From NCBI GenBank assembly GCA_026416215.1, contig JAOAFP010000015.1, forward strand, positions 1 to 19,443: a stretch of 19,443 bases of DNA, written 5' to 3'. Each line of letters starts with the position of its first letter. The first letter of the stretch is position 1. Source of the DNA: Negativicutes bacterium (GTDB lineage Bacteria > Bacillota > Negativicutes > SKW292). The notes below the pieces were generated by a model. That model ran no database searches. It was given only the letters and a program-made list of their open reading frames with translations, and was not told the DNA's origin. The translations under genes and the position numbers were made by a program. Positions 1 through 7,979 of the stretch are shown one piece after another.

Positions 1-21
1 CTCATTCAGGGCCGACGACCT

Positions 22-153
22 TCAATTCACCGGGCACTTAAAACAGACGCTGAAACCGTGGCGGCAACAATTCTTACGGCGGTCCTGTCGCCGGCAGTAC
101 TCCCGGTTAAAGGAGTCACGGCACATACACGTAAATTTTACCCGGCCAGTCAA
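22..153 (-). CDS. possible small cysteine-rich protein (43 aa), unrecognised
   Basis: A short open frame follows rtcB on the same strand. From a TTG at 153 it encodes 43 residues, seven of them cysteine, spaced as C-x-C, then C, then an adjacent CC pair, then a C-x2-C close to the C-terminus (FKCPVN). This could be a small zinc-binding fold, but I do not recognise a family. The start is weakly supported: only a short AGGA lies three bases upstream. An ATG inside the frame would give about 37 residues. The frame is also open upstream to 273, but that part looks like random G+C-rich coding. It may equally be a chance ORF. Confidence 0.22.
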   Translation of the reverse strand: MTGRVKFTCMCRDSFNREYCRRQDRRKNCCRHGFSVCFKCPVN

Positions 154-174
154 AATTCCTGCTTTATAAACAAC

Positions 175-198
175 CCGGCAGGCAACTTTTGTTGCCGG
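175..198 (-). other. stem-loop downstream of rtcB
   Basis: An inverted repeat with 6-bp arms (GGCAAC and GTTGCC) around a TTTT loop sits about 80 bases after the rtcB stop. A few extra C/G pairs outside may extend it past a two-base bulge. No clean T-run follows on the minus strand, so it is at best a weak terminator or a 3'-end structure of the yjbQ-dnaE-rtcB transcript. The rest of 1-274, apart from the small cysteine-rich frame, shows nothing I can name. Confidence 0.3.
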
Positions 199-274
199 TT
201 TTGCAGCCTGCCGCCACTGGCCGCCCCGTGAACGGCGGTAATCCCGCCGGCACCGGGCAAGCGGCAGATCCATT

Positions 275-1468
275 TCAAGCCGCCAGCCTTACTCCCGCTT
301 GCTTCCCCCGAACATTCTGCAACCAAATCCATCCTCCCCCCGCCTTGAAATTGTAAACCGGCTTTATGTGCTCCAGTACCTCCACCGTGTCGCCGATGGC
401 GGCGATGATCTCTTCCGCCGGCTTGTAGGCGTCCGGGCATTCGTCCAATGTGGCGGCGGTGGCGGTGGTGGTGTATACCCCCTGCATGGCCTGTCTGAAC
501 TTGGCCAGCGACAGCTGCTTTTTCGCCTGCTGGCGGCTGTAAAGGCGGCCGGCGCCGTGCGGGGCGGAATAATTCCAGTCAGGGTTGCCCTTGCCGCGGC
601 AGATCAGCGCCCCCTCGGCCATGTTCAGGGGTATGACCACCATTTCGCCCCGCTGGGCCGATATCGCCCCTTTCCGCAGGATCATCTGCCCGAGGTCGAT
701 GTAGTTGTGTACGCTGTTGATGACCGGCAGGTTGTCCAGCCCCGACAGACTAAAGACGTTCTGGATGATCATGCCGGCCATGGTCCGGCGGTTGATGTCG
801 GCATATTTCTGCACTATTTTCATGTCGTGCAGGTAGTGGTCGAGCAGCTGGCCGGACAGGCCGGCCGAGTCGGCGGCGGCGTCAGGCAGTTTGCCGCCCT
901 GTTTTTTTTTCAGGCAGGATACGGCCAGTCGCTGGTAGTGTTCGCAAATCTGTTTGCCGAGGTGGCGAGAGCCGGAATGGATGAGGAGGTAGACATTTCC
1001 AGCCCGATCGGTGTCCAGTTCGATGAAGTGGTTGCCGCCGCCCAGGCTGCCGATCGAAAGGCCGGCCCGGTTGAGATCTACCGCCCCGGCCGCCTTTAGC
1101 TGGCTGAGGTCTGCCGGCTGGTGGCGGACGGGCTGGCGATGAGTGGCGAAGCCATGAGGAATCTGACGGCGAATGTAATCGTCCAAGCGGGCGAACAGCC
1201 GGTGGTCAAGGTGCTGGCGGCCAAGGCCCACCGCCAGCACGCCGCAGCCGATGTCCACCCCGACGTGGTTGGGCGCGACGACGCCGTTTATGGTCATGGT
1301 GGTGCCTATGACACAGCCCTTACCGACGTGGCAGTCGGGCATGACCCGGATTTTGAGCCCGGCCGTCCACGGCTGGTCGAGCAGGCTGCGCAGCTGGCCG
1401 GCGGTGTGGTCGTCGGCAGTCCTGGCAAATATTTTGCAGTGGTTGTAAGTTCCCTTGATGGTGATCAT
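275..1468 (-). CDS. rtcB: RtcB-family RNA ligase (short form)
   Basis: A 397-residue RtcB protein. RtcB joins RNA 2',3'-cyclic-phosphate or 3'-phosphate ends to 5'-OH ends using GTP and Mn2+, through a guanylylated histidine. The sequence shows MPDCHVGKG (43-51), VDIGCG (71-76), GGGNHF (143-148), HSGSRHLG (164-171), NSVHNYID (251-258) and APHGAGR (302-308). By position, D72, C75, H147, H164 and H254 match the metal ligands and H304 the guanylylated histidine of the archaeal enzyme. The length fits the shorter bacterial group rather than the roughly 480-residue archaeal form. The ATG is preceded by an ideal AGGAGG. It is the third gene of yjbQ-dnaE-rtcB: its start lies 14 bases after the dnaE stop and its ribosome site nearly touches that stop, so coupled translation is likely. 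No archease, rtcA or rtcR is nearby. The cellular role (tRNA repair, rRNA repair or other) cannot be read from the sequence. Confidence 0.95.
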   Translation of the reverse strand: MITIKGTYNHCKIFARTADDHTAGQLRSLLDQPWTAGLKIRVMPDCHVGKGCVIGTTMTINGVVAPNHVGVDIGCGVLAVGLGRQHLDHRLFARLDDYIRRQIPHGFATHRQPVRHQPADLSQLKAAGAVDLNRAGLSIGSLGGGNHFIELDTDRAGNVYLLIHSGSRHLGKQICEHYQRLAVSCLKKKQGGKLPDAAADSAGLSGQLLDHYLHDMKIVQKYADINRRTMAGMIIQNVFSLSGLDNLPVINSVHNYIDLGQMILRKGAISAQRGEMVVIPLNMAEGALICRGKGNPDWNYSAPHGAGRLYSRQQAKKQLSLAKFRQAMQGVYTTTATAATLDECPDAYKPAEEIIAAIGDTVEVLEHIKPVYNFKAGGGWIWLQNVRGKQAGVRLAA

Positions 1469-1482
1469 GGCGGCCTCCTGGT

Positions 1483-4400
1483 TCAGACCAGTTCGACGGC
1501 ACCGGGGTCAAGAGCCCGGCGCAGTTCGGCCAGCAGCTGGCGGGACGGTGTTACCCACAGTGAGCGGTTGGCTTTTATTGTGCGGTTTTGGGCCTCCAGT
1601 TCAAAGTAAACCGGCAGCTGGCCGGAATAGCGGGCGAGGATTTCCCGGAGAAGGTCGGCGGTCTGCTGCTGGTCGCGGCCTGAATGGATTTTCAGCCGCA
1701 AGCCGGTGAATTCGCCCAGTCGGCCGATGCGATCGGCGAGGATTTTGCCGCTGTCGTCGCTGTTGTTGACCTTGCCGGCGACCTGGACCGGCTGGCCGGG
1801 TTTGAGCAGGGTGCCGAAGCGGTCCCAGACCCGGGGGAATACCACCGTCTCCACCTGGCCGGTAAAGTCCCCGATGGTGACAAAACCCATCAGTTCGCCG
1901 CGGCGGGGGGTTATGGTCCTGATGCCGGCAATTAATCCGCCGACTGCAGTGCAGCCGCCGTCGGGAAACTGGCCGGCGGCAATTGTGGCAATTTCGTCAA
2001 GGACTTCGAAAGCCGGACGGTAGTCGTCGAGAGGGTGGCCGCTGACGTAAAAGCCGGTTATTTCTTTTTCCATAGCCAGCAGCTGCTGTTTGTCAAATTC
2101 GGGAACGTCAGGCCACAGGTAATCACCGGCTGGTTCGGGCTGGTCGCCGGCCAGCAGGTCGATCTCCTCAAGATTGTTTTCCCGCAGCCGGCGGCGGCGG
2201 GCAGCGGCGGCACCGGAGCCGCCGGCGATTTCCTCCATGGCCAGAAGGAGCTGGGAGCGGCGGACGCCGAAGCTGTCGAAGGCCCCGGCCTTGATCAGGC
2301 TTTCAATTACTCGTTTGTTGATCGCTTTGTCACTCAGCCGCCGGCAAAAGCCGCAAAAGTCGGCAAACGGGCCTCCGGCCTGCCGTTCAGCGATGATGGC
2401 GGCAATGGCCGATTCACCGACGTTTTTCACCGCCGCCAGTCCGAACCGGATAGCTCCGTTGCTGACGGTGAATTTAGCCTGGCCGTTGTTGATGTCGGGA
2501 GGGAGAATTTTCAGTCCCATGCGGCGGGCGGCCTCGATGTATCCCCCCACCGCCTCGCTGTCAGTCATGACGCTGGAAATGAGGGCGGCCATAAATTCGG
2601 CCGGATAATGGGCCTTGAGCCAGGCGGTCTGGTAGGCCAGCCAGGCGTAGGCGGCCGAGTGGCTCTTGTTGAAGCCGTAGTCGGCAAAATGTTCCATAAG
2701 GTCAAATATCTCCTCTGCCAGCCGTTCGTCGTAGCCGTGGGCAATGGCCCCGGCGATGAACCGTTCGCGCATGGCCGACAGTTCGTCGGGTTTCTTTTTG
2801 CCCATCGCCCGGCGGAGGATATCGGCCTGCCCGAGGCTGAAGCCGGCCATTTCAGCGGCAATTTGCATTACCTGTTCCTGATAGAGGATGACGCCAAAGG
2901 TATCGGAGAGGATGTGTTCGAGGAAGGGATGGCGATAGGTTGCCTGACGGCGGCCGTGACGGGCATCGATAAAGTCGTTGACCATGCCGCTGCCCAGCGG
3001 CCCGGGACGGTAAAGGGCGACCAGCGGGATAAGATCGGCAAAGCCGGTGGGCTTAAGGTCGCGGACCAGCTGAGTCATGCCGGAAGACTCCAGCTGAAAT
3101 ACGCCCACAGTTTTGCCTTCGCTGAGCATTCTGCAGGTTAGCTGGTCGTTTTTGTCGATAGCTTCGATGTCGAGCTGCCGGCCGTGGGCCTGGGCGATGA
3201 GTTTTACCGTGTTGGCGATAACGGTGAGGGTTCGCAGACCGAGAAGATCCATTTTCAGCAGGCCGAGCTTTTCGATCAGGTTCATGTCGAACTGGGTGAC
3301 AATCTGGTTGTTGCTGGTCATCAGCGGCACCAGGTTGACCAGCGGTTCGGCCGACACCACCACGCCGGCGGCGTGGGTGGAGCCATGACGGGGAAAGCCT
3401 TCGACCATCCGGGCGTAGTCGAGCAGGCGCTTTATTCCTTCATCGCTTTGGTAGGCCAGACGCAGCTCGGGCTGCTCCTCGACTGCCCTGGCAATGGTGA
3501 TGCCGGGCTGCTGGGGGATGAGCTTGGCAATCCGGTCAACTTCCCCGTAACTGAACCCCAGGGCCCGGCCGACATCCCGCACCGCCGCCCGGGCCTTCAG
3601 GGTGCCGAAGGTTCCGATCATTCCCACTTTGTCCTCGCCGTATTTTTCGGTGAGGTACCGGATTACCTCGTCCCGCCGCTCGTAGCAGAGGTCGGTGTCA
3701 ATGTCGGGCATGCTGATCCGCTCGGGGTTGAGAAACCGCTCAAACAACAGGTTGTACTCGAGCGGATCGAGGGTGGTTATGCCGAGGATATAGGCGACAA
3801 TGCTGCCGGCCGCCGATCCCCTGCCCGGTCCGACCGGTATCCCCTGCCGGCGGGCGTAGTCGATAAAGTCCCAGACGATCAGAAAGTAGCCGGGGTAACC
3901 CATGGATTCGATGACCTTAAGTTCGTACTCCAGCCGTTGCCGGGCGGCCGGCGGTTCGCCGGGGTAGCGGGACGGAAAACGCTGGTAACATATTTCCCTG
4001 AGGTAGCTGGCTTCGTCGAACCCGTCCGGGACCGGGAAAGGCGGCATATACCGGCCGGATTTTATTTCCAGCCGGCAGCGTCCGGCAATCTGGACGGTGT
4101 TGGTGATCGCCCCGGGAAACACCTCCTCGGGAAACAATCCGGCCATTTCCTCCGCCGGTTTGAAGTACATTTGGTCGGTGTGGTAACGGAGCCGGTCGCT
4201 GTCATCAACCTGTCTGCCGGTCTGGATGCAGAGCAGTATGTCGTGGAAGTCGGCATCTTTCCGGTATACGTAGTGGCAATCGTTGGCCGCCACCAGCGGG
4301 ATGCCGGTTTCCTGCGATATGCGCGCCAGCTGGTGGTTGTACTCGGTCTGACCGGGCAGCCCGTGCTGCTGAAGCTCGAGATAAAAGCTGCCGCGGCCGA

Positions 4401-4923
4401 AAATCTGGTCGTACTCCAGGGCCACGTCGCGCGCCGCCTGATAGCCGGACGTCAGCCAGGCCCGGGCCACTTCGCCGGCCAGGCAGGAGCTGAGAGCGAT
4501 CAGCCCCTGACTGTGTTCACGAAGCAGTTCTTTATCGACCCTCGGTTTATAGTAAAATCCCTCGATAAAGGCCAGTGAAGCCAGGCGGAGCAGGTTGCGA
4601 TAGCCGGCCGGGTCGGCGGCCAGCAGGATGAGGTGGTAATAGTTGTCTTTTTCCCGCCCGCTTTTGTCAAACCGCGAGCGGGGGGCGACATATACCTCGC
4701 AGCCGATGATCGGTTTTATCCCCCGTTTGATGGCCTCGTTGTAAAAGGGTATTATCCCGTACAGCGCCCCGTGGTCGGTTATGGCCACCGCCTCCATGCC
4801 AAGCTCGACCGCCCGGTCGAGCAGGCGGGTGATACGGGCAGCCCCGTCCAGCAGGCTGTATTCGGTATGAACGTGGAGGTGGACAAACCGGTGGCCGGAC
4901 CGGCTCAGTTCACTTTCTGGCAT
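1483..4923 (-). CDS. dnaE: DNA polymerase III alpha subunit
   Basis: This is the catalytic subunit of replicative DNA polymerase III (C family), 1146 residues from the chosen start. Domains in order: an N-terminal PHP domain (about 10-290), with HLHVHT at 15-20, ITDHG at 48-52 and NDCHY at 214-218; the polymerase core, with GPGRGSAAGS (365-374), PDIDTD (406-411), HAAGVVV (517-523) and LLKMDLLGL (555-563); then helix-hairpin-helix, an OB-fold (GFVTIGDFTGQVETVVFP) and a short C-terminal region. D407, D409 and D559 match the three catalytic aspartates of E. coli (401, 403, 555). The PHP metal-site residues look complete, unlike in E. coli, where some are lost. The frame is open to an ATG at 4977, but that overlaps yjbQ. 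The ATG at 4923 has ACAGGAG seven bases upstream and was chosen. Second gene of the cluster, 43 bases after yjbQ. Confidence 0.97.
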   Translation of the reverse strand: MPESELSRSGHRFVHLHVHTEYSLLDGAARITRLLDRAVELGMEAVAITDHGALYGIIPFYNEAIKRGIKPIIGCEVYVAPRSRFDKSGREKDNYYHLILLAADPAGYRNLLRLASLAFIEGFYYKPRVDKELLREHSQGLIALSSCLAGEVARAWLTSGYQAARDVALEYDQIFGRGSFYLELQQHGLPGQTEYNHQLARISQETGIPLVAANDCHYVYRKDADFHDILLCIQTGRQVDDSDRLRYHTDQMYFKPAEEMAGLFPEEVFPGAITNTVQIAGRCRLEIKSGRYMPPFPVPDGFDEASYLREICYQRFPSRYPGEPPAARQRLEYELKVIESMGYPGYFLIVWDFIDYARRQGIPVGPGRGSAAGSIVAYILGITTLDPLEYNLLFERFLNPERISMPDIDTDLCYERRDEVIRYLTEKYGEDKVGMIGTFGTLKARAAVRDVGRALGFSYGEVDRIAKLIPQQPGITIARAVEEQPELRLAYQSDEGIKRLLDYARMVEGFPRHGSTHAAGVVVSAEPLVNLVPLMTSNNQIVTQFDMNLIEKLGLLKMDLLGLRTLTVIANTVKLIAQAHGRQLDIEAIDKNDQLTCRMLSEGKTVGVFQLESSGMTQLVRDLKPTGFADLIPLVALYRPGPLGSGMVNDFIDARHGRRQATYRHPFLEHILSDTFGVILYQEQVMQIAAEMAGFSLGQADILRRAMGKKKPDELSAMRERFIAGAIAHGYDERLAEEIFDLMEHFADYGFNKSHSAAYAWLAYQTAWLKAHYPAEFMAALISSVMTDSEAVGGYIEAARRMGLKILPPDINNGQAKFTVSNGAIRFGLAAVKNVGESAIAAIIAERQAGGPFADFCGFCRRLSDKAINKRVIESLIKAGAFDSFGVRRSQLLLAMEEIAGGSGAAAARRRRLRENNLEEIDLLAGDQPEPAGDYLWPDVPEFDKQQLLAMEKEITGFYVSGHPLDDYRPAFEVLDEIATIAAGQFPDGGCTAVGGLIAGIRTITPRRGELMGFVTIGDFTGQVETVVFPRVWDRFGTLLKPGQPVQVAGKVNNSDDSGKILADRIGRLGEFTGLRLKIHSGRDQQQTADLLREILARYSGQLPVYFELEAQNRTIKANRSLWVTPSRQLLAELRRALDPGAVELV

Positions 4924-4966
4924 TGGTCTGCTCCTGTCAGTAAATTCTGCCTGCCGTTGATGCCGG

Positions 4967-5383
4967 TTACTCGCCAATTATTTTGATCAGTACCCGCTTG
5001 CGGCGTTTACCGTCAAATTCACCGTAGAAGATCTGTTCCCACGGCCCGAGGTCCAGTTTTCCGCCGCTAATCGCCACCACTGTTTCCCGCCCCATGACCG
5101 TCCGCTTGAGGTGGGCGTCGGCGTTATCTTCAAAGCCGTTGTGCCGGTACTGGCTGTATGGTTTTTCCGGAGCCAGCCTTTCCAGCCAGACTTCGAAGTC
5201 GTGGTGCAGCCCGCTTTCGTCGTCGTTTATGAAGACGCTGGCCGTTATGTGCATTGCGTTCACCAGTACCAGCCCCTCGCTCACCCCGCTGTCTTTGACA
5301 GCCTCCGCCACCTGATCGGTGATATTGATCAGCTGGCGGCGCTTTTCGGTCTGAAAGTAAAGTTCACGGCGAAACGTTTTCAT
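4967..5383 (-). CDS. yjbQ: YjbQ/UPF0047 family protein
   Basis: A 138-residue protein of the YjbQ (UPF0047) family, small cytoplasmic beta-rich trimers. Some members have weak thiamine-phosphate-synthase-like activity in the literature, but the real function is not established. Visible family signatures are VNAMHITASVFIND (41-54), YRHNGFEDNADAHLKRTVMG (79-98), and DLGPWEQIFYGEFDGKRRKR (101-120), with conserved H45, H81 and H91 in the presumed ligand site. The frame extends to 5470, but the ATG at 5383 has AGAGGAGG just upstream and fits the usual family length. It is the first gene of the minus-strand cluster leading to dnaE and rtcB, divergent from ydfG across a 120-base gap. No functional link to replication or RNA ligation is evident. 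Confidence 0.93.
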   Translation of the reverse strand: MKTFRRELYFQTEKRRQLINITDQVAEAVKDSGVSEGLVLVNAMHITASVFINDDESGLHHDFEVWLERLAPEKPYSQYRHNGFEDNADAHLKRTVMGRETVVAISGGKLDLGPWEQIFYGEFDGKRRKRVLIKIIGE

Positions 5384-5419
5384 TTTTTCATCCTCCTCTG
5401 GCCGTTTTGCCAGTAATGG

Positions 5420-5448
5420 TTGTATTTTTGCCAGGCCGGGTTTATGAT
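5420..5448 (+). promoter_or_regulatory. predicted sigma-A-type promoter of ydfG
   Basis: TTGTAT (5420-5425) and TATGAT (5443-5448) are separated by exactly 17 bases. This gives a predicted transcript start near 5455 and a leader of about 50 bases before the ydfG ATG. The leader begins with a C/G-rich palindromic stretch, GCCCGGCCCGGGC. The yjbQ-dnaE-rtcB promoter must lie in the same intergenic gap on the other strand, but I see no convincing match there. Confidence 0.55.
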
Positions 5449-5503
5449 AATTTGCGCCCGGCCCGGGCAATATCGACTAAGTGTGAACCGACGGAGGAAA
5501 GAC

Positions 5504-6292
5504 ATGACCAACTGCACCTCACTTGCGGGCAGGACAGTGCTGGTAACCGGGGCCACCAGCGGCATCGGCCTGGCCTGCGCCGAAAAATTCGCCGCCGCCG
5601 GCGCCCGTCTGATCGTGACCGGCCGCCGCCGGGAGCGACTGGACGAACTGGTCCGGAAGCTTGCCGGGAATTACCGGGCTGCCGCTCTGGCACTGGATTT
5701 CGATGTGCGCGACTTTGATGCCTGTCAGCAGGCCGTCGCCCGGCTGCCGGAACACGGCCGGGAGGTGGATATCCTGATTAACAACGCCGGCCTGTCGCGG
5801 CGGCTGGACAGGGTTGTCGACAACTGCCCCTCCGACTGGGATTTGATGATCGACACCAACGTCAAAGGCCTTCTCAACCTGAGCAAGCTGCTGGCCCCGA
5901 TGATCGCCGACCGGCGGGGCCAGATTATCAACATCGGCTCGATCGCCGGAATCTATCCCTATGTGGGCGGCACGGTCTACTGTGCCTCAAAGGCCGCAGT
6001 CAGGTTCATTAGCGACGGGATGAGAATGGAGTTGATCGACAAGCCGATCAAGATCACCAATATCCAGCCGGGGATGGTGGAAACCGAGTTCAGTCTGGTG
6101 CGGTTTGACGGCGACGCCGAACGGGCCGCCAAGGTTTACGAAGGGATCAAACCGCTGACGGCCGGCGATGTGGCCGATGTCTGCCTGTTCGCCGCCACCC
6201 GTCCCGAACACGTGCAGATATGCGAAATAACCGTGACCCCTCTTCACCAGGCCCCCTACGGGGCAGTTTACCGCCGGCCGGCCGGCAGCTGA
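5504..6292 (+). CDS. ydfG: NADP-dependent short-chain dehydrogenase, YdfG type
   Basis: A 262-residue classical short-chain dehydrogenase/reductase. The cofactor motif TGATSGIG is at 15-22, with a following basic RRRER that favours NADP over NAD. NNAG is at 93-96, and the catalytic tetrad is N119, S146, Y159 and K163 (YCASK). The C-terminal half (PGMVETEFSLVRFDGD, then PLTAGDVADV and ATRPEHV) closely follows YdfG-type 3-hydroxy acid dehydrogenases. These oxidise L-allo-threonine, serine and 3-hydroxypropionate-like substrates, or reduce malonic semialdehyde. The exact substrate here is inferred. The start is the ATG with GGAGGAAA seven bases upstream; the frame is open further upstream, but across the promoter. 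Apparently a single-gene unit, with its own promoter and a terminator 22 bases after the stop. Confidence 0.9.
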   Translation: MTNCTSLAGRTVLVTGATSGIGLACAEKFAAAGARLIVTGRRRERLDELVRKLAGNYRAAALALDFDVRDFDACQQAVARLPEHGREVDILINNAGLSRRLDRVVDNCPSDWDLMIDTNVKGLLNLSKLLAPMIADRRGQIINIGSIAGIYPYVGGTVYCASKAAVRFISDGMRMELIDKPIKITNIQPGMVETEFSLVRFDGDAERAAKVYEGIKPLTAGDVADVCLFAATRPEHVQICEITVTPLHQAPYGAVYRRPAGS

Positions 6293-6313
6293 CAGCAGGC
6301 CATTCCAGCCGAA

Positions 6314-6350
6314 AACGGCCGCCGGACATCCGGCGGCCGTTCTTGTTTTC
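6314..6350. terminator. bidirectional intrinsic terminator between ydfG and the CHASE4-like gene
   Basis: A perfect 12-bp stem (AACGGCCGCCGG at 6314-6325 and its complement at 6330-6341) encloses the loop ACAT and is followed on the plus strand by CTTGTTTTC. On the minus strand it lies just past the stop of the converging gene and is followed by TTTTC. It can therefore end both converging transcripts. Confidence 0.85.
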
Positions 6351-7815
6351 ACAGTTTGGCGCTGTCGAGGGTCTGCCGGGCCTTGATGAAAAACCGCAGA
6401 ACCAAAACAGCCACATCACGGGCCTTCTGGGCAATCTGCCAGTTTACCTCGTTGCGAATCAGCGACAGCCGGTACATTTTACGGTCGATGGACTGGGCCA
6501 GCTGTTTGAGCTTTGACACCTCTTCCCAGACCACCAGATCTTTTTGGGCATTGTGCAGGAGGGCAATTTCCGACATCAGCAGCGACATTTCCCGGTATTC
6601 GGCCTGTATTTCGGCAAAGATCTTGTACTTGCCCCAGAATTCCTGGCCGCGGCCAAACAGCCACCTGCCGAACCGGCTGGACTGCGGGTCGAGATAGCGC
6701 CGGTTGTCAATGGCCTTTTTATTATTCTGCAGCAGGGCGAGAAAATCGTTGTGCCAGCTCTGGAGACGGGACCGCTCTTCGTCAAGTTCCCGTCCGGGTA
6801 CAATGATCATATTCATTTCTTCAACCTGCTGTTCCAGATCCTTGACGCAAAGCATGGTGTTCTCCACCTGGACCACCATTTTTTCCCAGTTGTCGAGCTC
6901 CTCGGCTGTACCGATCCGATCGGCAAACCCCAGTTTGGTCAGCACCACTGCCACCACCGCCTTGTAAGCGGCAAAGGCCAGCAGAACCAGCACCAGCAGG
7001 CCGGCCAGGACGACGGCGGCCATGTTGCCGGCCATGCTGCCCGCACTGCCCTGATTGATGTAGAAGACTACCGGATCGGCATTGATGGTCCGCATAATCA
7101 GGTAACCGCTGAGATCGCTGGATTTTTCCTCGAGGTAGTCCAGACGGCTGTCTTTTCCCATAAAGGCCAGCCGCACCGTCTCGGGCACCTCGTTCCAGGC
7201 CCGTTCCTCGATTTTGATGATATGGAGGTTGTTTTCGTCAGCGTTGCCCAGCATGTATGGAGCGTTGACCAGCTTGCCAAACAATACCCGGCCGCCACCG
7301 TTCAGCAGGGGTTTGCTGGAGAAGAGGATGTGGGTGTGCCCGACCCGGGCAAACCCGTCCAGCGGCTGGCCGCCGGCCTGTTCAAGCCGGAATGCCCCCT
7401 GGGGGGTGAACAGCCCGGCCAGTCCGCTGCGGACGTCTTCAGTCAGCACAACCTCACTGGCCACGACCAGCGCCACCGGCCGGCCGTTCTGGTACATGGC
7501 GCAGAAATCAGCGTTGAGGGACGCCAGCTGCGACGGATAAACCTTCTCATTTAGGTATTTGAGGTCGGACTGGGCAACGGCGGCCGTCAGTTCCTGCCAG
7601 GTTGACCAGTCCTCGGCCAGCCGCTGCATGTCCTTAAGGTCGCGCCGCACCTCGACCACCAGCAACCGCCCCCGCTCTTCAGACGCTGCGTTCACCCAGT
7701 CAAGGTGTTCGTTGATGAAGTAGAGATTTCCGGCCACAATGACCAGAAGCGCCAGGCCGACCAGGCCGAGCATCTGGAGAAAACCCTTGCACCTGAATAT
7801 GGATGGACGCATCAT
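6349..7815 (-). CDS. membrane protein with CHASE4-like sensor domain and a zinc-less CZB-like domain
   Basis: A 488-residue protein. Order of parts: a short N-terminus, membrane segment 1 (about 13-34), an outer domain (about 40-255) resembling CHASE4, membrane segment 2 (about 262-292), then about 195 cytoplasmic residues. CHASE4 traits are EDWSTW at 69-74, a following YLNE, and FCAMYQNGRPV at 104-114. The cytoplasmic part starts with a coiled-coil-like stretch (305-335), then a region at 350-425 with RFGRWLFGRG (381-390) that looks like a CZB (chemoreceptor zinc-binding) domain. The CZB ligands seem replaced: S380 at the cysteine position, and Y407 and S411 at the His-x3-His positions; only H355 may remain. 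No kinase, GGDEF, EAL or chemotaxis output domain follows. The start is one of two adjacent ATGs, seven bases after GGAGG. Single gene, divergent from htpG. Ligand and role are unknown; a sensor acting through protein contacts is inference. Confidence 0.75.
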   Translation of the reverse strand: MMRPSIFRCKGFLQMLGLVGLALLVIVAGNLYFINEHLDWVNAASEERGRLLVVEVRRDLKDMQRLAEDWSTWQELTAAVAQSDLKYLNEKVYPSQLASLNADFCAMYQNGRPVALVVASEVVLTEDVRSGLAGLFTPQGAFRLEQAGGQPLDGFARVGHTHILFSSKPLLNGGGRVLFGKLVNAPYMLGNADENNLHIIKIEERAWNEVPETVRLAFMGKDSRLDYLEEKSSDLSGYLIMRTINADPVVFYINQGSAGSMAGNMAAVVLAGLLVLVLLAFAAYKAVVAVVLTKLGFADRIGTAEELDNWEKMVVQVENTMLCVKDLEQQVEEMNMIIVPGRELDEERSRLQSWHNDFLALLQNNKKAIDNRRYLDPQSSRFGRWLFGRGQEFWGKYKIFAEIQAEYREMSLLMSEIALLHNAQKDLVVWEEVSKLKQLAQSIDRKMYRLSLIRNEVNWQIAQKARDVAVLVLRFFIKARQTLDSAKL

Positions 7816-7890
7816 TGCCTGCCCTCCGTGCCCCACTGCTGTCTCCGCACCGGATCAGATATGTGTCGTGTGTTGTATTTCGCGTCTGAC

Positions 7891-7919
7891 TTGCAAAATC
7901 CTGCCAGGTTTAGTATCAT
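7891..7919 (+). promoter_or_regulatory. predicted sigma-A-type promoter of htpG
   Basis: TTGCAA (7891-7896) and TATCAT (7914-7919) are separated by exactly 17 bases. The predicted start, near 7926, lies a few bases before the CIRCE-like operator, the normal geometry for HrcA repression. Confidence 0.65.
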
Positions 7920-7930
7920 AGGCGGGAAGA

Positions 7931-7957
7931 TTGGCACTCATTGCCAATGATTGCTAA
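7931..7957 (+). promoter_or_regulatory. CIRCE-like HrcA operator upstream of htpG
   Basis: TTGGCACTC, nine bases, then GATTGCTAA. The known CIRCE consensus is TTAGCACTC-N9-GAGTGCTAA, so each arm has one change and the spacer length is exact. It lies between the predicted -10 box and the GTG start, at about +5 to +32 of the predicted transcript. There it could block transcription when bound by HrcA and also form a hairpin in the mRNA leader. This implies htpG belongs to the HrcA regulon with groESL and dnaK; hrcA itself is not in the window. Confidence 0.8.
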
Positions 7958-7979
7958 CAGAAACGTGAGGTGATTCAGC

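Noticed and set aside
299..1099. Plus-strand open frame opposite rtcB
   Set aside because: It is a mirror of the conserved rtcB coding sequence and has no family features.
3184..4578. Long plus-strand open frame (464 codons) opposite dnaE, and another at 2035-3141
   Set aside because: Both lie antisense to the strongly conserved dnaE frame, lack ribosome sites and any recognisable domain, and are expected by-products of G+C-rich codon usage.
6544..7554. Plus-strand open frame of 336 codons opposite the CHASE4-like gene
   Set aside because: No ribosome site and a low-complexity His/Gln-rich translation; the minus-strand frame has membrane helices, domain motifs and a good start.
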